Positions 18,122 through 25,970 of a stretch of DNA of 64,000 bases are shown piece by piece. The DNA comes from Sphingomonas sp. Y57. Its GTDB lineage: Bacteria; Pseudomonadota; Alphaproteobacteria; Sphingomonadales; Sphingomonadaceae. The number at the start of each line of letters is the position of its first letter. Position 1 is the first letter of the stretch. The notes under the pieces were generated by a model. That model searched no databases, had not been told where the DNA came from, and saw only the letters and a list, made by a program, of their open reading frames with translations. Location: positions 44,596 to 108,595 of the forward strand of contig NZ_LDES01000065.1 in the NCBI RefSeq assembly GCF_001015195.1. The letters run 5' to 3'. The translations under genes were made by a program, and so were the position numbers.

Positions 18122-19243
18122 TCAACAGTCGCGGGAGGCTGCTGCGGCGGTTGCCTCGATCAGGATCATCGGATCGCGCCGGTAATCCTTGGGCAGCACG
18201 TTGAACTGGCGCCGGAAGGCGACCGTGAAGCTGTTCTGATATTCATAGCCCAGCATCTCGGAGACCAGCAGGATCGGAATGTCCGACTTGCGCAGCAGTT
18301 CGAGCGCATGATCCATGCGAAGGTCGTTGGCATATTGCGAGATGCTCTTTCCGAACAGCGCCTTGAAACCGCTCTTGAGCTTGGTGGCGCTGAGGCCGAT
18401 CGCGCGCGCGATTTCGTCGATTGTCGGCGGGGGTGTATATTGGCTGCGGATCAGGTCGCGGGCCTTGCGCAGACAGCGGACGTCGGTGTCGGACAGGCGG
18501 CACAGGCTGGTCGAATCGTCGTGCGCGTCCTCCAGCATCGAGACGACCTCGCACAGGATCATCATCACCAGCGCCTCCGCGCGGACCAGGCCGCGGCTGC
18601 GTGCGATGTCGAGCGACCAGAGTTCGCGCACCAGCTCGATCAGGCGGGGGTAGCAGGCCATGCGCAGGAAGAAGAGGCCTTTGCTCTCCGCGCCCATCCC
18701 GACCGCGACATTGGCAGGCAAAGTGGCTGTATAATCGCCGAAATAGCGTTCGAGCGCCGACGGCCGCAGATAGATGGTCATCGAGCTTTCGCGCTCGTTC
18801 GCCTGCAGCCTTTCCATGATGTTCATGCCCTGCGGCTGGCGCCAGACAAGCAGGCTGCCCTTGTCCACGTCGACTGTCTCGATACCGTCGCGCTCGGGAT
18901 AGAGGCTGAGCCGTCCGGACAGGCGGAAGTGCAGTTCGATGAAATCCTCCCCGATGACGGGACAGAGCGCGTCCTGCTGAAGCGATAGATTGGTATTCAG
19001 CACGAACAGGTCGGGTGCCAGGCGCACCAGCCCGCAATGGCCGGTCTCCAATCCCGCGCGGAACTGGTGGCTGGCGCCCACCAGCGTCTCGTTCGGGCGG
19101 ACCAGGCGCGACACGACGGCTCCCTTGGGGTCGTCGCCGAGCACGTCGAACACATCCTGAAGGAATACCGCGTCGCCGAGGAGGCCCTGGCGTACCGCGA
19201 AGGGAGTACAAGGCGACCGATTCAACTGCACCATTGCGTCCAT
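18122..19243 (-). CDS. AraC-family transcriptional regulator
   Basis: 373 residues from ATG 19243, supported by AGGAGAG 6-7 bp upstream; an in-frame ATG at 19318 is possible but has no such site. The C-terminal AraC DNA-binding domain with two helix-turn-helix units is clear (TIDEIARAIGLSATKLKSGF and ILLVSEMLGYEYQNSFTVAF). The N-terminal ~250 residues look like an AraC_binding_2 sensor region rather than the DJ-1-like domain of GbdR, so it is not an obvious GbdR orthologue. The upstream region holds a degenerate copy of the palindrome seen before tetR and soxB. It probably controls its own downstream run of genes. Confidence 0.88.
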   Translation of the reverse strand: MDAMVQLNRSPCTPFAVRQGLLGDAVFLQDVFDVLGDDPKGAVVSRLVRPNETLVGASHQFRAGLETGHCGLVRLAPDLFVLNTNLSLQQDALCPVIGEDFIELHFRLSGRLSLYPERDGIETVDVDKGSLLVWRQPQGMNIMERLQANERESSMTIYLRPSALERYFGDYTATLPANVAVGMGAESKGLFFLRMACYPRLIELVRELWSLDIARSRGLVRAEALVMMILCEVVSMLEDAHDDSTSLCRLSDTDVRCLRKARDLIRSQYTPPPTIDEIARAIGLSATKLKSGFKALFGKSISQYANDLRMDHALELLRKSDIPILLVSEMLGYEYQNSFTVAFRRQFNVLPKDYRRDPMILIEATAAAASRDC

Positions 19244-19320
19244 CAACACCTCTCCTGATGTCAGGGGGCGGGGGAGTATGTGCGGCCGTCGGCTGCGCAT
19301 GATCTCCTCGACGAGCAACA

Positions 19321-19338
19321 GAATACGCTACTGTATTG
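19321..19338. promoter_or_regulatory. Operator O3, degenerate copy upstream of araC
   Basis: GAATACG-CTAC-TGTATTG keeps the 7-4-7 spacing and the C-N-N-C spacer of the sites at 2189 and 2908, with two changes in the left arm and one in the right. It stands 78 bp before the araC start. The match places the divergent araC block under the same TetR protein, perhaps more weakly. Confidence 0.55.
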
Positions 19339-19391
19339 TGATGTCCAGCGGCTTTGTGACGGGCGCGTGAAACGGTGGTTTCGGGGGCGGG

Positions 19392-20279
19392 CTACGGTCG
19401 GGCCGTGTCGTGCCGGCCGAGAATCCAGCGGCGGAACAGGTCGACTATCGGATCGCCGGCACCTTCGGGCGTGACGACGAGAAAATAGCCGAAGTCAAGT
19501 TCGATCACGTCGTCGGGGAAGGGCGCGACCAGCGGAGCGGGGGCCTGCGCGCCCGCGTCGCCCAGCGCGATGCCTGATCCTCCGGCGGCATATTCCGCTG
19601 CAAAGACGAAGCTTTCGAAGGTCATGCCCTGGCCGGCGGGGATCGCCACCCCCCGGCGCGCGCCGAACTCGGTCCAGAGATGATCATGGGGCTCGCCGTC
19701 GACGAGGACGTGAAGCAGTTCCTCACCCGCCAGGAAGTCGGCCAGCGTCCGGCCAGCCGCGCGCGCCGCCACCTCGGGCGCGCACATCGGGGTGAAGCGG
19801 ATGCGGCGCAGCAGATGGCGGCCCGGCCGGTCGCCGCGGGCATGATCGAACAGGATCGCGACGTCGACCTTCTCCTCGGGTGAGCCGGTGACATAGCTGC
19901 TGCCGACGCGGATCGCGACGTCGGGGTGGTCCTTCCGGAAGGCACGTAACAGCGGCATGCCTGTCGCAGTGGCGTAGGCCGGCGGCATGTGGACCCGCAA
20001 GGTCCGCGACGCGCCCATCCGGTTCATCGCCGCCTGGATGTCGTCGAACGCCTGTTCGACGACGGGAAGCAACGCCTCGCCCTCGGGCGTCAGGCCGAAG
20101 CCCTGTGCGGATCGCTCTATCAGCTTGCGGCCGATGATGTCCTCGAGATTGGCGACGTGGCGGCTGATCACGCTCTGGGTGACGCTCAGTTCTTGCGCGC
20201 CGGCGGTGAAGCTGGCCCGGCGGGCGGTGGCTTCGAACGCCCGCAGGGCGTTGAGAGGGAGCTGCCGTCGATCGATCAT
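19392..20279 (-). CDS. LysR-family regulator, GcvA-like
   Basis: 295 residues from ATG 20279 (MIDRRQLPLNALRAFEATAR is the usual opening of GcvA-like LysR proteins); in-frame ATGs at 20297 and 20336 are alternatives. The helix-turn-helix is at about residues 20-60 (QELSVTQSVISRHVANLE). A LysR substrate-binding domain follows. It is transcribed away from the Rieske oxygenase gene with about 85 bp between starts, the common arrangement for a LysR regulator and its target. Confidence 0.88.
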   Translation of the reverse strand: MIDRRQLPLNALRAFEATARRASFTAGAQELSVTQSVISRHVANLEDIIGRKLIERSAQGFGLTPEGEALLPVVEQAFDDIQAAMNRMGASRTLRVHMPPAYATATGMPLLRAFRKDHPDVAIRVGSSYVTGSPEEKVDVAILFDHARGDRPGRHLLRRIRFTPMCAPEVAARAAGRTLADFLAGEELLHVLVDGEPHDHLWTEFGARRGVAIPAGQGMTFESFVFAAEYAAGGSGIALGDAGAQAPAPLVAPFPDDVIELDFGYFLVVTPEGAGDPIVDLFRRWILGRHDTARP

Positions 20280-20363
20280 TCCAAAATGCCATGCCATGCT
20301 TGGTGATTTGGCATTGGCGCGCGCCGGGGCCCCCACGTCAATATTCGATCAGGGAGTATTTTC

Positions 20364-21581
20364 ATGATCGAAGCATCTCGCATCCAGGCGCTGCTCGACG
20401 CGCGCCGGCCGCATCACAGCCTGCCGCAACCCTTCTACCGCGACGCTGACCTGTTCGACCACGACATGGAGGCGATCTTCCACCGCTCGTGGCTGCTGGT
20501 CGGGTTCGAGGCCGAGCTGACTGAGCCGGGCAGCTATCTCGCGCTCACCATCGGCCGCTCGCCGATCCTGCTGGTGCGGCAGAAGAACGGAACGATCGCC
20601 GGCTTCTTCAACAGCTGCCGCCACCGTGGCGCGCAGATCTGCGCCGATGGTCATGGCCGCGCACCGCGGCTCGTCTGTCCCTATCACCAGTGGACCTATG
20701 GCGCTGACGGGCGACTGCTGACCGCCGGGCGGATGGCGCCCGATTTCGACAGGGATCGGCATGGGCTGAACCCGGTCGGCGTCGAATGCGTCGGCGGCTG
20801 CATCTATGTCTGCCTGTCGCCCGCGCATGCGCCCGACTTCGCGCCGTTCCGCGCGGCGCTGGAGCCGATGCTGGCGCCGCACCGTCTCGCCGAGGCGAAG
20901 CTCGCGACCACTATTGCGATCGTCGACAAGGCGAACTGGAAGCTTGTCATGGAAAACGGCCGCGAATGCCATCATTGCGCGGCCTGCCATCCCGAACTGA
21001 AACTGTCCTTCCCCCTCAGTGCGGCCGATACCAGCGAGAAGGACGAGGTCGAACTGTTCGCCCGTTATGCCGAGCATATGGCCGCTGCCGGCCTGCCGAT
21101 CGGCCCGCACAGCGGCGACTGGTGGCACGTCGCCCGCTTCCCGCTGAACCCGGGCGCCAAATCCTTCTCGCTCGACGGCGCGCCGCTGGTCGCAAAGCCG
21201 ATGGTGGAGGCGTGCGGCGGCGACATCGGCACGCTGCGCTGGGCGACCGAGCCGAACAGCTTCTGTCACGCGGCGGGCGACAACGCCTTCATGTTCTCGG
21301 CGATTCCGACCGGGCCGATGGAGACGACGGTCGTTGCAAAATGGTTGGTTCACAAGGACGCCGTCGAAGGTGTCGACTATGATCTGGACCGCCTTACCCA
21401 TGTCTGGATGGAGACCAACTTCCAGGATCGCGAGCTGGCCGAGAACAATCAGCGCGGGGTCAACGGCGCGGGCTATGTACCCGGCCCCTATTCGCCCGAA
21501 GCCGAGGAATATGTTGATCGCTTCGTCACCTGGTACTGCGATCGGCTGCGCGAACAGCTCGCGATCGGCGCCGCGGCCTGA
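20364..21581 (+). CDS. Rieske non-haem iron oxygenase, glycine betaine monooxygenase-like
   Basis: 405 residues, normal for an oxygenase alpha subunit. The Rieske cluster is C85-x-H87 with C105-x2-H108 (CRHRG and CPYHQW). The catalytic iron region ENGRECHHCAACHPEL (about 197-212) has a bridging acid and two histidines, and an aspartate in ETNFQDREL (about 354) is the likely third ligand. This pattern is close to glycine betaine and stachydrine demethylases. Given dimethylglycine dehydrogenase-like and sarcosine oxidase genes nearby, glycine betaine to dimethylglycine is the best guess. No reductase partner is encoded in the window. Probably controlled by the divergent LysR. Confidence 0.8.
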   Translation: MIEASRIQALLDARRPHHSLPQPFYRDADLFDHDMEAIFHRSWLLVGFEAELTEPGSYLALTIGRSPILLVRQKNGTIAGFFNSCRHRGAQICADGHGRAPRLVCPYHQWTYGADGRLLTAGRMAPDFDRDRHGLNPVGVECVGGCIYVCLSPAHAPDFAPFRAALEPMLAPHRLAEAKLATTIAIVDKANWKLVMENGRECHHCAACHPELKLSFPLSAADTSEKDEVELFARYAEHMAAAGLPIGPHSGDWWHVARFPLNPGAKSFSLDGAPLVAKPMVEACGGDIGTLRWATEPNSFCHAAGDNAFMFSAIPTGPMETTVVAKWLVHKDAVEGVDYDLDRLTHVWMETNFQDRELAENNQRGVNGAGYVPGPYSPEAEEYVDRFVTWYCDRLREQLAIGAAA

Positions 21582-21703
21582 TCGCGTCCGACTTCCTCAA
21601 AATTAGGTCGGGTCGGATGATTGATGTGCTCCCAACTTGGCTAATGTTCTGAACGGAGAAGCCAAGACCGGCCGAAAGAAGAGATAATAAAGGGGACGTT
21701 GAG

Positions 21704-23944
21704 ATGGGGAAATCAGTTCAGACTTTTGCATCGATCGGCGCGATCGCCATGGCCTTGATGGCGGGAAGCGCGCAGGCGCAGGCCGCATCCGATGATATGA
21801 ACGCCGGTGACATCATCGTCACCGCCAATCGTCAGGGCAGTCAGTCGATCCAGCGCGCAGCCTTGGCAATCTCGGCGATCAGCCCGAGCGCGTTGGCCGA
21901 CAAGGGGCAGGGCGGCCTTGCCGACATTGCCAATGTCGCCCCTTCCGTCAACGTCCAGCAGACCCAGCCCGGCGTGAACCGGGTCGACATGCGCGGCATC
22001 ACCACCGGCTCCATCTCCGTCACCAATGTCCAGGATCGGCCGCTGGTGGCCATCTATCTCGACGACGTGCCGCTCGCGCTGCAGAGCGGCAACCCCGAGC
22101 TCAAGGTATTCGATCTCGAACGGATCGAGGTGATCCGCGGGCCGCAGGGCACGCTCTACGGTGCCGGATCGATGGCGGGCACGATCCGGTACATCACCGC
22201 CAAGCCGGACACCAAAGACTTCTCCGGCTCGGCCGAGGCTATCCTGTCCACGACCAAGCACGGCAATCTGAACTATGGGCTGCGCGGCATCGTCAATGCT
22301 CCGATCAGCGATACGCTTGCGGTGCGGATCGGAGGCTATCAGGGGCGTAACGCCGGCTTCATCGACAATAGCGGCCTCGGCAAGAAGAACGCCAACAGCG
22401 ACGAGAGCACTCAGGCGCGCGTGGCCGCCCGCTGGCAGCCCTCGCCGGAGTTCACGCTCGACGCCAGCTTCACCTTCGCCAAGCTCGACGTCAACGGCAC
22501 CAATGCCGGTTTTGCCGGCTTCTCTCGCTACAGCTACATCACTGCCGTGCCCGAGGTTTTCGACGACAATCTGAAGATCTATAACGTCACCGGCGCCTAT
22601 GATTTCGGTTTCGCGACCCTGTCAGCCTCCACGTCCTATGTGGATCGCAAGACTCACAACACCAGCGATTATGGCGACACCGCGGCGCTGTTCGGCATTC
22701 CGTCCTATGTCTCGCTGGGCATCGTCAATAACCGGGTGAAGGACTTCTCCGAGGAAGTGCGCCTGGTTTCCGCCAAGTCCGACCGATTCAACTGGACGGT
22801 TGGCGCCTATTACCAGAAGACCAAGCGCCATTATTACCAGGATACGCCGACGGTCGATTTCGATTCCACCTTCGGCGCGATCATCGGCGATCCGACCTTC
22901 AACAGTCAGACAGATTATCAGGCGTTCCAGCCCGACGACGTCTTCTCGGGCCTGCAGAACATCGACGAGCACCAGTTCGCCCTGTTCGGCGAGGCGACCC
23001 TGACGCTCGGCAAGTTCGATCTCACCGGCGGTCTGCGCTATTTCAATTTCAAGCAGGATTTCGACCTGTTCTACTCGGGTATCGCCGGGTCGCTGGCGCC
23101 GGGGCAACCGCTGACCCAGGCGGGTACGGAGAAGGCCAACGGCTTCAATCCGCGCGCGGTGATCGCCTATCGCCCGCAGGAGAACCTGATGCTCTATGCG
23201 GAGGCGGCACGCGGCTTCCGCTATGGCGGCGTCAACCAGCCGGTACCGGCGACCTTCTGTGGAGCGGCTCTGGCGGCGGCGGGCCTGACCAGCGCACCGC
23301 TCACCTTCGGGCCAGACAATCTGTGGAGCTACACCGTTGGCGAGAAGGGGCAATTCTTCGATCGCCGCGTTACGTTCAACGTCGCCGCTTTCTATGTCGA
23401 CTGGAAGAAGGTCCAAACCAACCGCAACCTGGATTGCGGTTATTATTTCACCCAGAACGCCGGCAAGGTCCGCAGCATGGGCCTCGAGCTGGAAAGCCGT
23501 TTCAAGCTCAGCGACGCGCTGACCATCGGTATCAACGGCTCCTACACGGACGCGCAGGCGAACGGCGCGATTCCCAATGCCGATGCGGCCGATGGCGACC
23601 GCGTGCCCTATTTCCCCAAATATACGTTGGCGGCCAACGCAGCCTATGTCGTGCCGATGGAGGATGGATCGCTGACCTTCTCGGGCGATTTCCAGATGCG
23701 CGGCAACAGTTATACCGAGTTCAGCGAGGCCGATCCGCTGCGGCGCAAGATCCCGGCCTACCAGACGGTCAATGCATCGGTGACCTACGACAGGGGGCCA
23801 TGGGAGTTCAGCCTGTTCGGTACCAACCTGAACAACAGCCGGATGATCTCCCTGGTCACCCGCTCGCGGCCGACCGCGATCGCCGACCGCTATTATTACG
23901 GTCGCCCGCGGACCTTCGGTGCGCGCGCCAAGGTGCGCTTCTGA
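21704..23944 (+). CDS. TonB-dependent outer-membrane receptor
   Basis: 746 residues. Signal peptide (residues 1-27, ending AQAQA), TonB-box-like DIIVTANRQ, plug domain with IEVIRGPQGTLYGAGSMAGTIRYI (read in parts), and a 22-strand barrel ending in the outer-membrane signature KVRF. AAAGGGGACG precedes the ATG. No iron-specific or FecA-type signalling extension is seen. It lies 120 bp after the Rieske gene and ends in a strong hairpin. The ligand is unknown; a betaine-containing or peptide compound fits the surroundings. Confidence 0.93.
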   Translation: MGKSVQTFASIGAIAMALMAGSAQAQAASDDMNAGDIIVTANRQGSQSIQRAALAISAISPSALADKGQGGLADIANVAPSVNVQQTQPGVNRVDMRGITTGSISVTNVQDRPLVAIYLDDVPLALQSGNPELKVFDLERIEVIRGPQGTLYGAGSMAGTIRYITAKPDTKDFSGSAEAILSTTKHGNLNYGLRGIVNAPISDTLAVRIGGYQGRNAGFIDNSGLGKKNANSDESTQARVAARWQPSPEFTLDASFTFAKLDVNGTNAGFAGFSRYSYITAVPEVFDDNLKIYNVTGAYDFGFATLSASTSYVDRKTHNTSDYGDTAALFGIPSYVSLGIVNNRVKDFSEEVRLVSAKSDRFNWTVGAYYQKTKRHYYQDTPTVDFDSTFGAIIGDPTFNSQTDYQAFQPDDVFSGLQNIDEHQFALFGEATLTLGKFDLTGGLRYFNFKQDFDLFYSGIAGSLAPGQPLTQAGTEKANGFNPRAVIAYRPQENLMLYAEAARGFRYGGVNQPVPATFCGAALAAAGLTSAPLTFGPDNLWSYTVGEKGQFFDRRVTFNVAAFYVDWKKVQTNRNLDCGYYFTQNAGKVRSMGLELESRFKLSDALTIGINGSYTDAQANGAIPNADAADGDRVPYFPKYTLAANAAYVVPMEDGSLTFSGDFQMRGNSYTEFSEADPLRRKIPAYQTVNASVTYDRGPWEFSLFGTNLNNSRMISLVTRSRPTAIADRYYYGRPRTFGARAKVRF

Positions 23945-23954
23945 GTCTGCTGGT

Positions 23955-23989
23955 CATGTCGCGGAAGCGCCTTGCGCTTCCGCGACATG
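23955..23989 (+). terminator. Perfect hairpin after the TonB receptor gene
   Basis: A 16-bp perfect stem (23955-23970 with 23974-23989) and a 3-nt loop, 11 bp after the receptor's stop. No T-run follows, so it may act as a Rho-assisted or mRNA-end-stabilising hairpin. It also lies 3' of the convergent GFA gene. Confidence 0.6.
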
Positions 23990-24073
23990 CGGCCGGCCAC
24001 GGGGGGGGCGGTCATCAGGATCGCAGGAGAGACCGGCGGCTCGCCGCAGGCGTGCTCGCGCTCTGAAACCAGG

Positions 24074-24562
24074 CTAATCGATCCAGAGGCCATGCGATCG
24101 ATGCCAGTCCTCCAGCGCGTTGTCGGGATATTCTTCGAAACACGGGTCGTTCGGTCCGATCTCCGGCTCCACCCAGGAGGCCTTCGAGGCGAGCATCATG
24201 TGGACGAGCGACGGGGCTTTCGGCAGCTCGCTGTCGATGGCCGAGGCGAACGGGTGGAAAAGCTCCGGATATTCCGGGCTGAATACCCATAGCGCGCTGC
24301 CACAGGCCGGGGAGAAGTGCCGCTCGCCTGTGCTGACGCGGCATCCGCCCCGGTCGTTGTCCAGTTCAGCATGGAATATCGCCGTCTCTCCCGCGACTTT
24401 CAGCGTCTGCTTTTCGGCATGAAGATTGATCGCATATCCGCCGCCGCCTGCGGTCTTGCGGCATATCGAACAATAGCACCGCATGAATGGCACCGGCGCG
24501 TGGCTGTCGGCGGAGAAGTGGATCCTGCCGCAGCGACACGAGCCTTCGAGCTTCAGGGGCAT
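24074..24562 (-). CDS. GFA/CENP-V zinc-fold protein
   Basis: 162 residues of the Gfa family (glutathione-dependent formaldehyde-activating enzyme-like). Metal cysteines: C9-x-C11 in GSCRCG, and C29, C31, C34 in MRCYCSICRKTAGGG. The second half of the structural zinc site normally reads C-x-x-C; here it is S84-P-A-C87, so one ligand is replaced by serine. AGGA stands 7 bp before the ATG. Formaldehyde chemistry would fit the demethylation genes nearby, but many family members have other or unknown roles, and true Gfa activity should not be assumed. It diverges from the beta-lactamase-fold hydrolase gene. Confidence 0.8.
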   Translation of the reverse strand: MPLKLEGSCRCGRIHFSADSHAPVPFMRCYCSICRKTAGGGGYAINLHAEKQTLKVAGETAIFHAELDNDRGGCRVSTGERHFSPACGSALWVFSPEYPELFHPFASAIDSELPKAPSLVHMMLASKASWVEPEIGPNDPCFEEYPDNALEDWHRSHGLWID

Positions 24563-24679
24563 GGCCAGATCCTTTGCGCGTTGAACGGGTGGGCTGTCGC
24601 CGGGTTCCCGTCTCCATCCGGCATCACCGTTTCCCGCCGAAATGCGCGTTGATCAAACGGGAGGGCACTGATAGCCAAT

Positions 24680-24699
24680 GATCGACCGGTCGGTCGATC
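24680..24699. promoter_or_regulatory. Palindrome in the GFA / hydrolase divergent region
   Basis: GATCGACC-GGTC-GGTCGATC, a perfect inverted repeat with 8-bp arms, 51 bp before the start of the hydrolase at 24750. The core GACCGGTCGGTC resembles operators of some TetR-family regulators. No regulator gene is adjacent. It is unlike the AAATACA palindrome of region 2. Confidence 0.5.
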
Positions 24700-24749
24700 G
24701 TGAGGCAGGCGCGATGTCGCCGTCAACCACGACGCGGGGGGAGGAAGAT

Positions 24750-25970
24750 ATGACCGATGCCGTGATGACCCGCCGAGCATTCGGGCAACTGGCTGCGGGA
24801 GCTGCCACGATGCTCGCCAGCGGTTTCGCGTTGCCGGGAGTGGCTTTTGCCGGCCGGGCGCCGATCCATCCCTTCGCCGACAAGCTGCTGTTCCTTGAAG
24901 GCGCGGACCAGGTCTTTGCCTTCTCCCATCTCGATCAGCTCTATCCCAACAGGATCATTCCTGCCGGCGGCAAACCCTATGAATTCGGGCCTGGGGCGGC
25001 AGGGTTCGACGTGAAGTTCGATCATCTGGGCCAGCAGCTCGATACGGCCGCGTTCGTGAGAGCGAGCCGGGTCGCCGCCCTCCTCATCGTCCAGAATGGC
25101 GTGCTCCTTCGGGAGGACTATGCCCTGGGCCACGGCCGGGCGGGCAAGTGGATGTCCTTTTCCGCCGGGAAGTCGATCCTCTCGACGATGGTCGGCGCTG
25201 CGATCCATGACGGGCATATCGGTTCCGTCACCGATCCTGTCGCCAGATATGTGCCGGCGCTGAAGAAGACGGCATTCGACGACGCCACGATCCGCGACCT
25301 GCTGCGGATGTCGGGCGGCGAGGCCTGGAACGAGAATTATCTCGATCGCGGCTCCGACATCAGCAAGCATCTGGCCATCATCGCGGCGCGTAACCAGCCG
25401 GGCGCGATCCTGAAACACATGACGGGCCTCAAGCGGGGTTTCCCGACGGGCATGTACAACCAGTACCGGACCGGCGAGACCTATCTTCTCGGCGAGGTCG
25501 TCTCCGCCGCGGTCGGCGCCTCCTTGTCATCCTATCTCAGCGATCGCATCTGGAAGCCGTTTGGCATGGAGGCCGACGCCTATTGGATGCTGACGGCGGA
25601 GGGCGGCATCGAATATGGCGGCGGCGGCACCAACGCCACCACGCGGGACTATGCCCGCTTCGGCCAGTTCATGCTGGAAGGCGGCATGGCCGGCGGACGG
25701 CAAGTCCTTCCCGAGGGATGGATATCCGAAGCCACGATCCCCTCGGCACCCGCGCAGCAGGACGGCAAGGCCTCCGGCTATGGCTATCAATGGTGGATCG
25801 ATACCCCCGGCACCTACACCGCGCACGGCGTGTTCGGGCAACTCATCCATGTCGACCCCCAGCGCAAGCTGGTGATCGCCATGAACCGCGCCTGGAGGAC
25901 GCCCGGCGAGGAGACTGACTACGCGCTGTCCGCCGCGTTCGTTCAGGCCGTCTCCGCCGCGCTGTCCTGA
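24750..25970 (+). CDS. Tat-exported serine hydrolase, beta-lactamase fold (NylB/EstB/MlrB type)
   Basis: 406 residues from ATG 24750, which has GGAGGAAG just upstream; the earlier in-frame ATG at 24678 would span a palindromic operator. MTRRAFGQLAAGAATML is a Tat signal. The S12-type active site is S138-A-G-K141 in MSFSAGKS, with Y236 in MYNQYRTGE as likely general base and HGVFGQLIHV near the C-terminus. This arrangement is that of 6-aminohexanoate-dimer hydrolase, EstB esterases and the microcystin-linear peptidase MlrB. It may cleave amide or ester bonds of a small peptide. Its 3' end overlaps the MFS gene on the other strand by 28 bp. Confidence 0.85.
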   Translation: MTDAVMTRRAFGQLAAGAATMLASGFALPGVAFAGRAPIHPFADKLLFLEGADQVFAFSHLDQLYPNRIIPAGGKPYEFGPGAAGFDVKFDHLGQQLDTAAFVRASRVAALLIVQNGVLLREDYALGHGRAGKWMSFSAGKSILSTMVGAAIHDGHIGSVTDPVARYVPALKKTAFDDATIRDLLRMSGGEAWNENYLDRGSDISKHLAIIAARNQPGAILKHMTGLKRGFPTGMYNQYRTGETYLLGEVVSAAVGASLSSYLSDRIWKPFGMEADAYWMLTAEGGIEYGGGGTNATTRDYARFGQFMLEGGMAGGRQVLPEGWISEATIPSAPAQQDGKASGYGYQWWIDTPGTYTAHGVFGQLIHVDPQRKLVIAMNRAWRTPGEETDYALSAAFVQAVSAALS

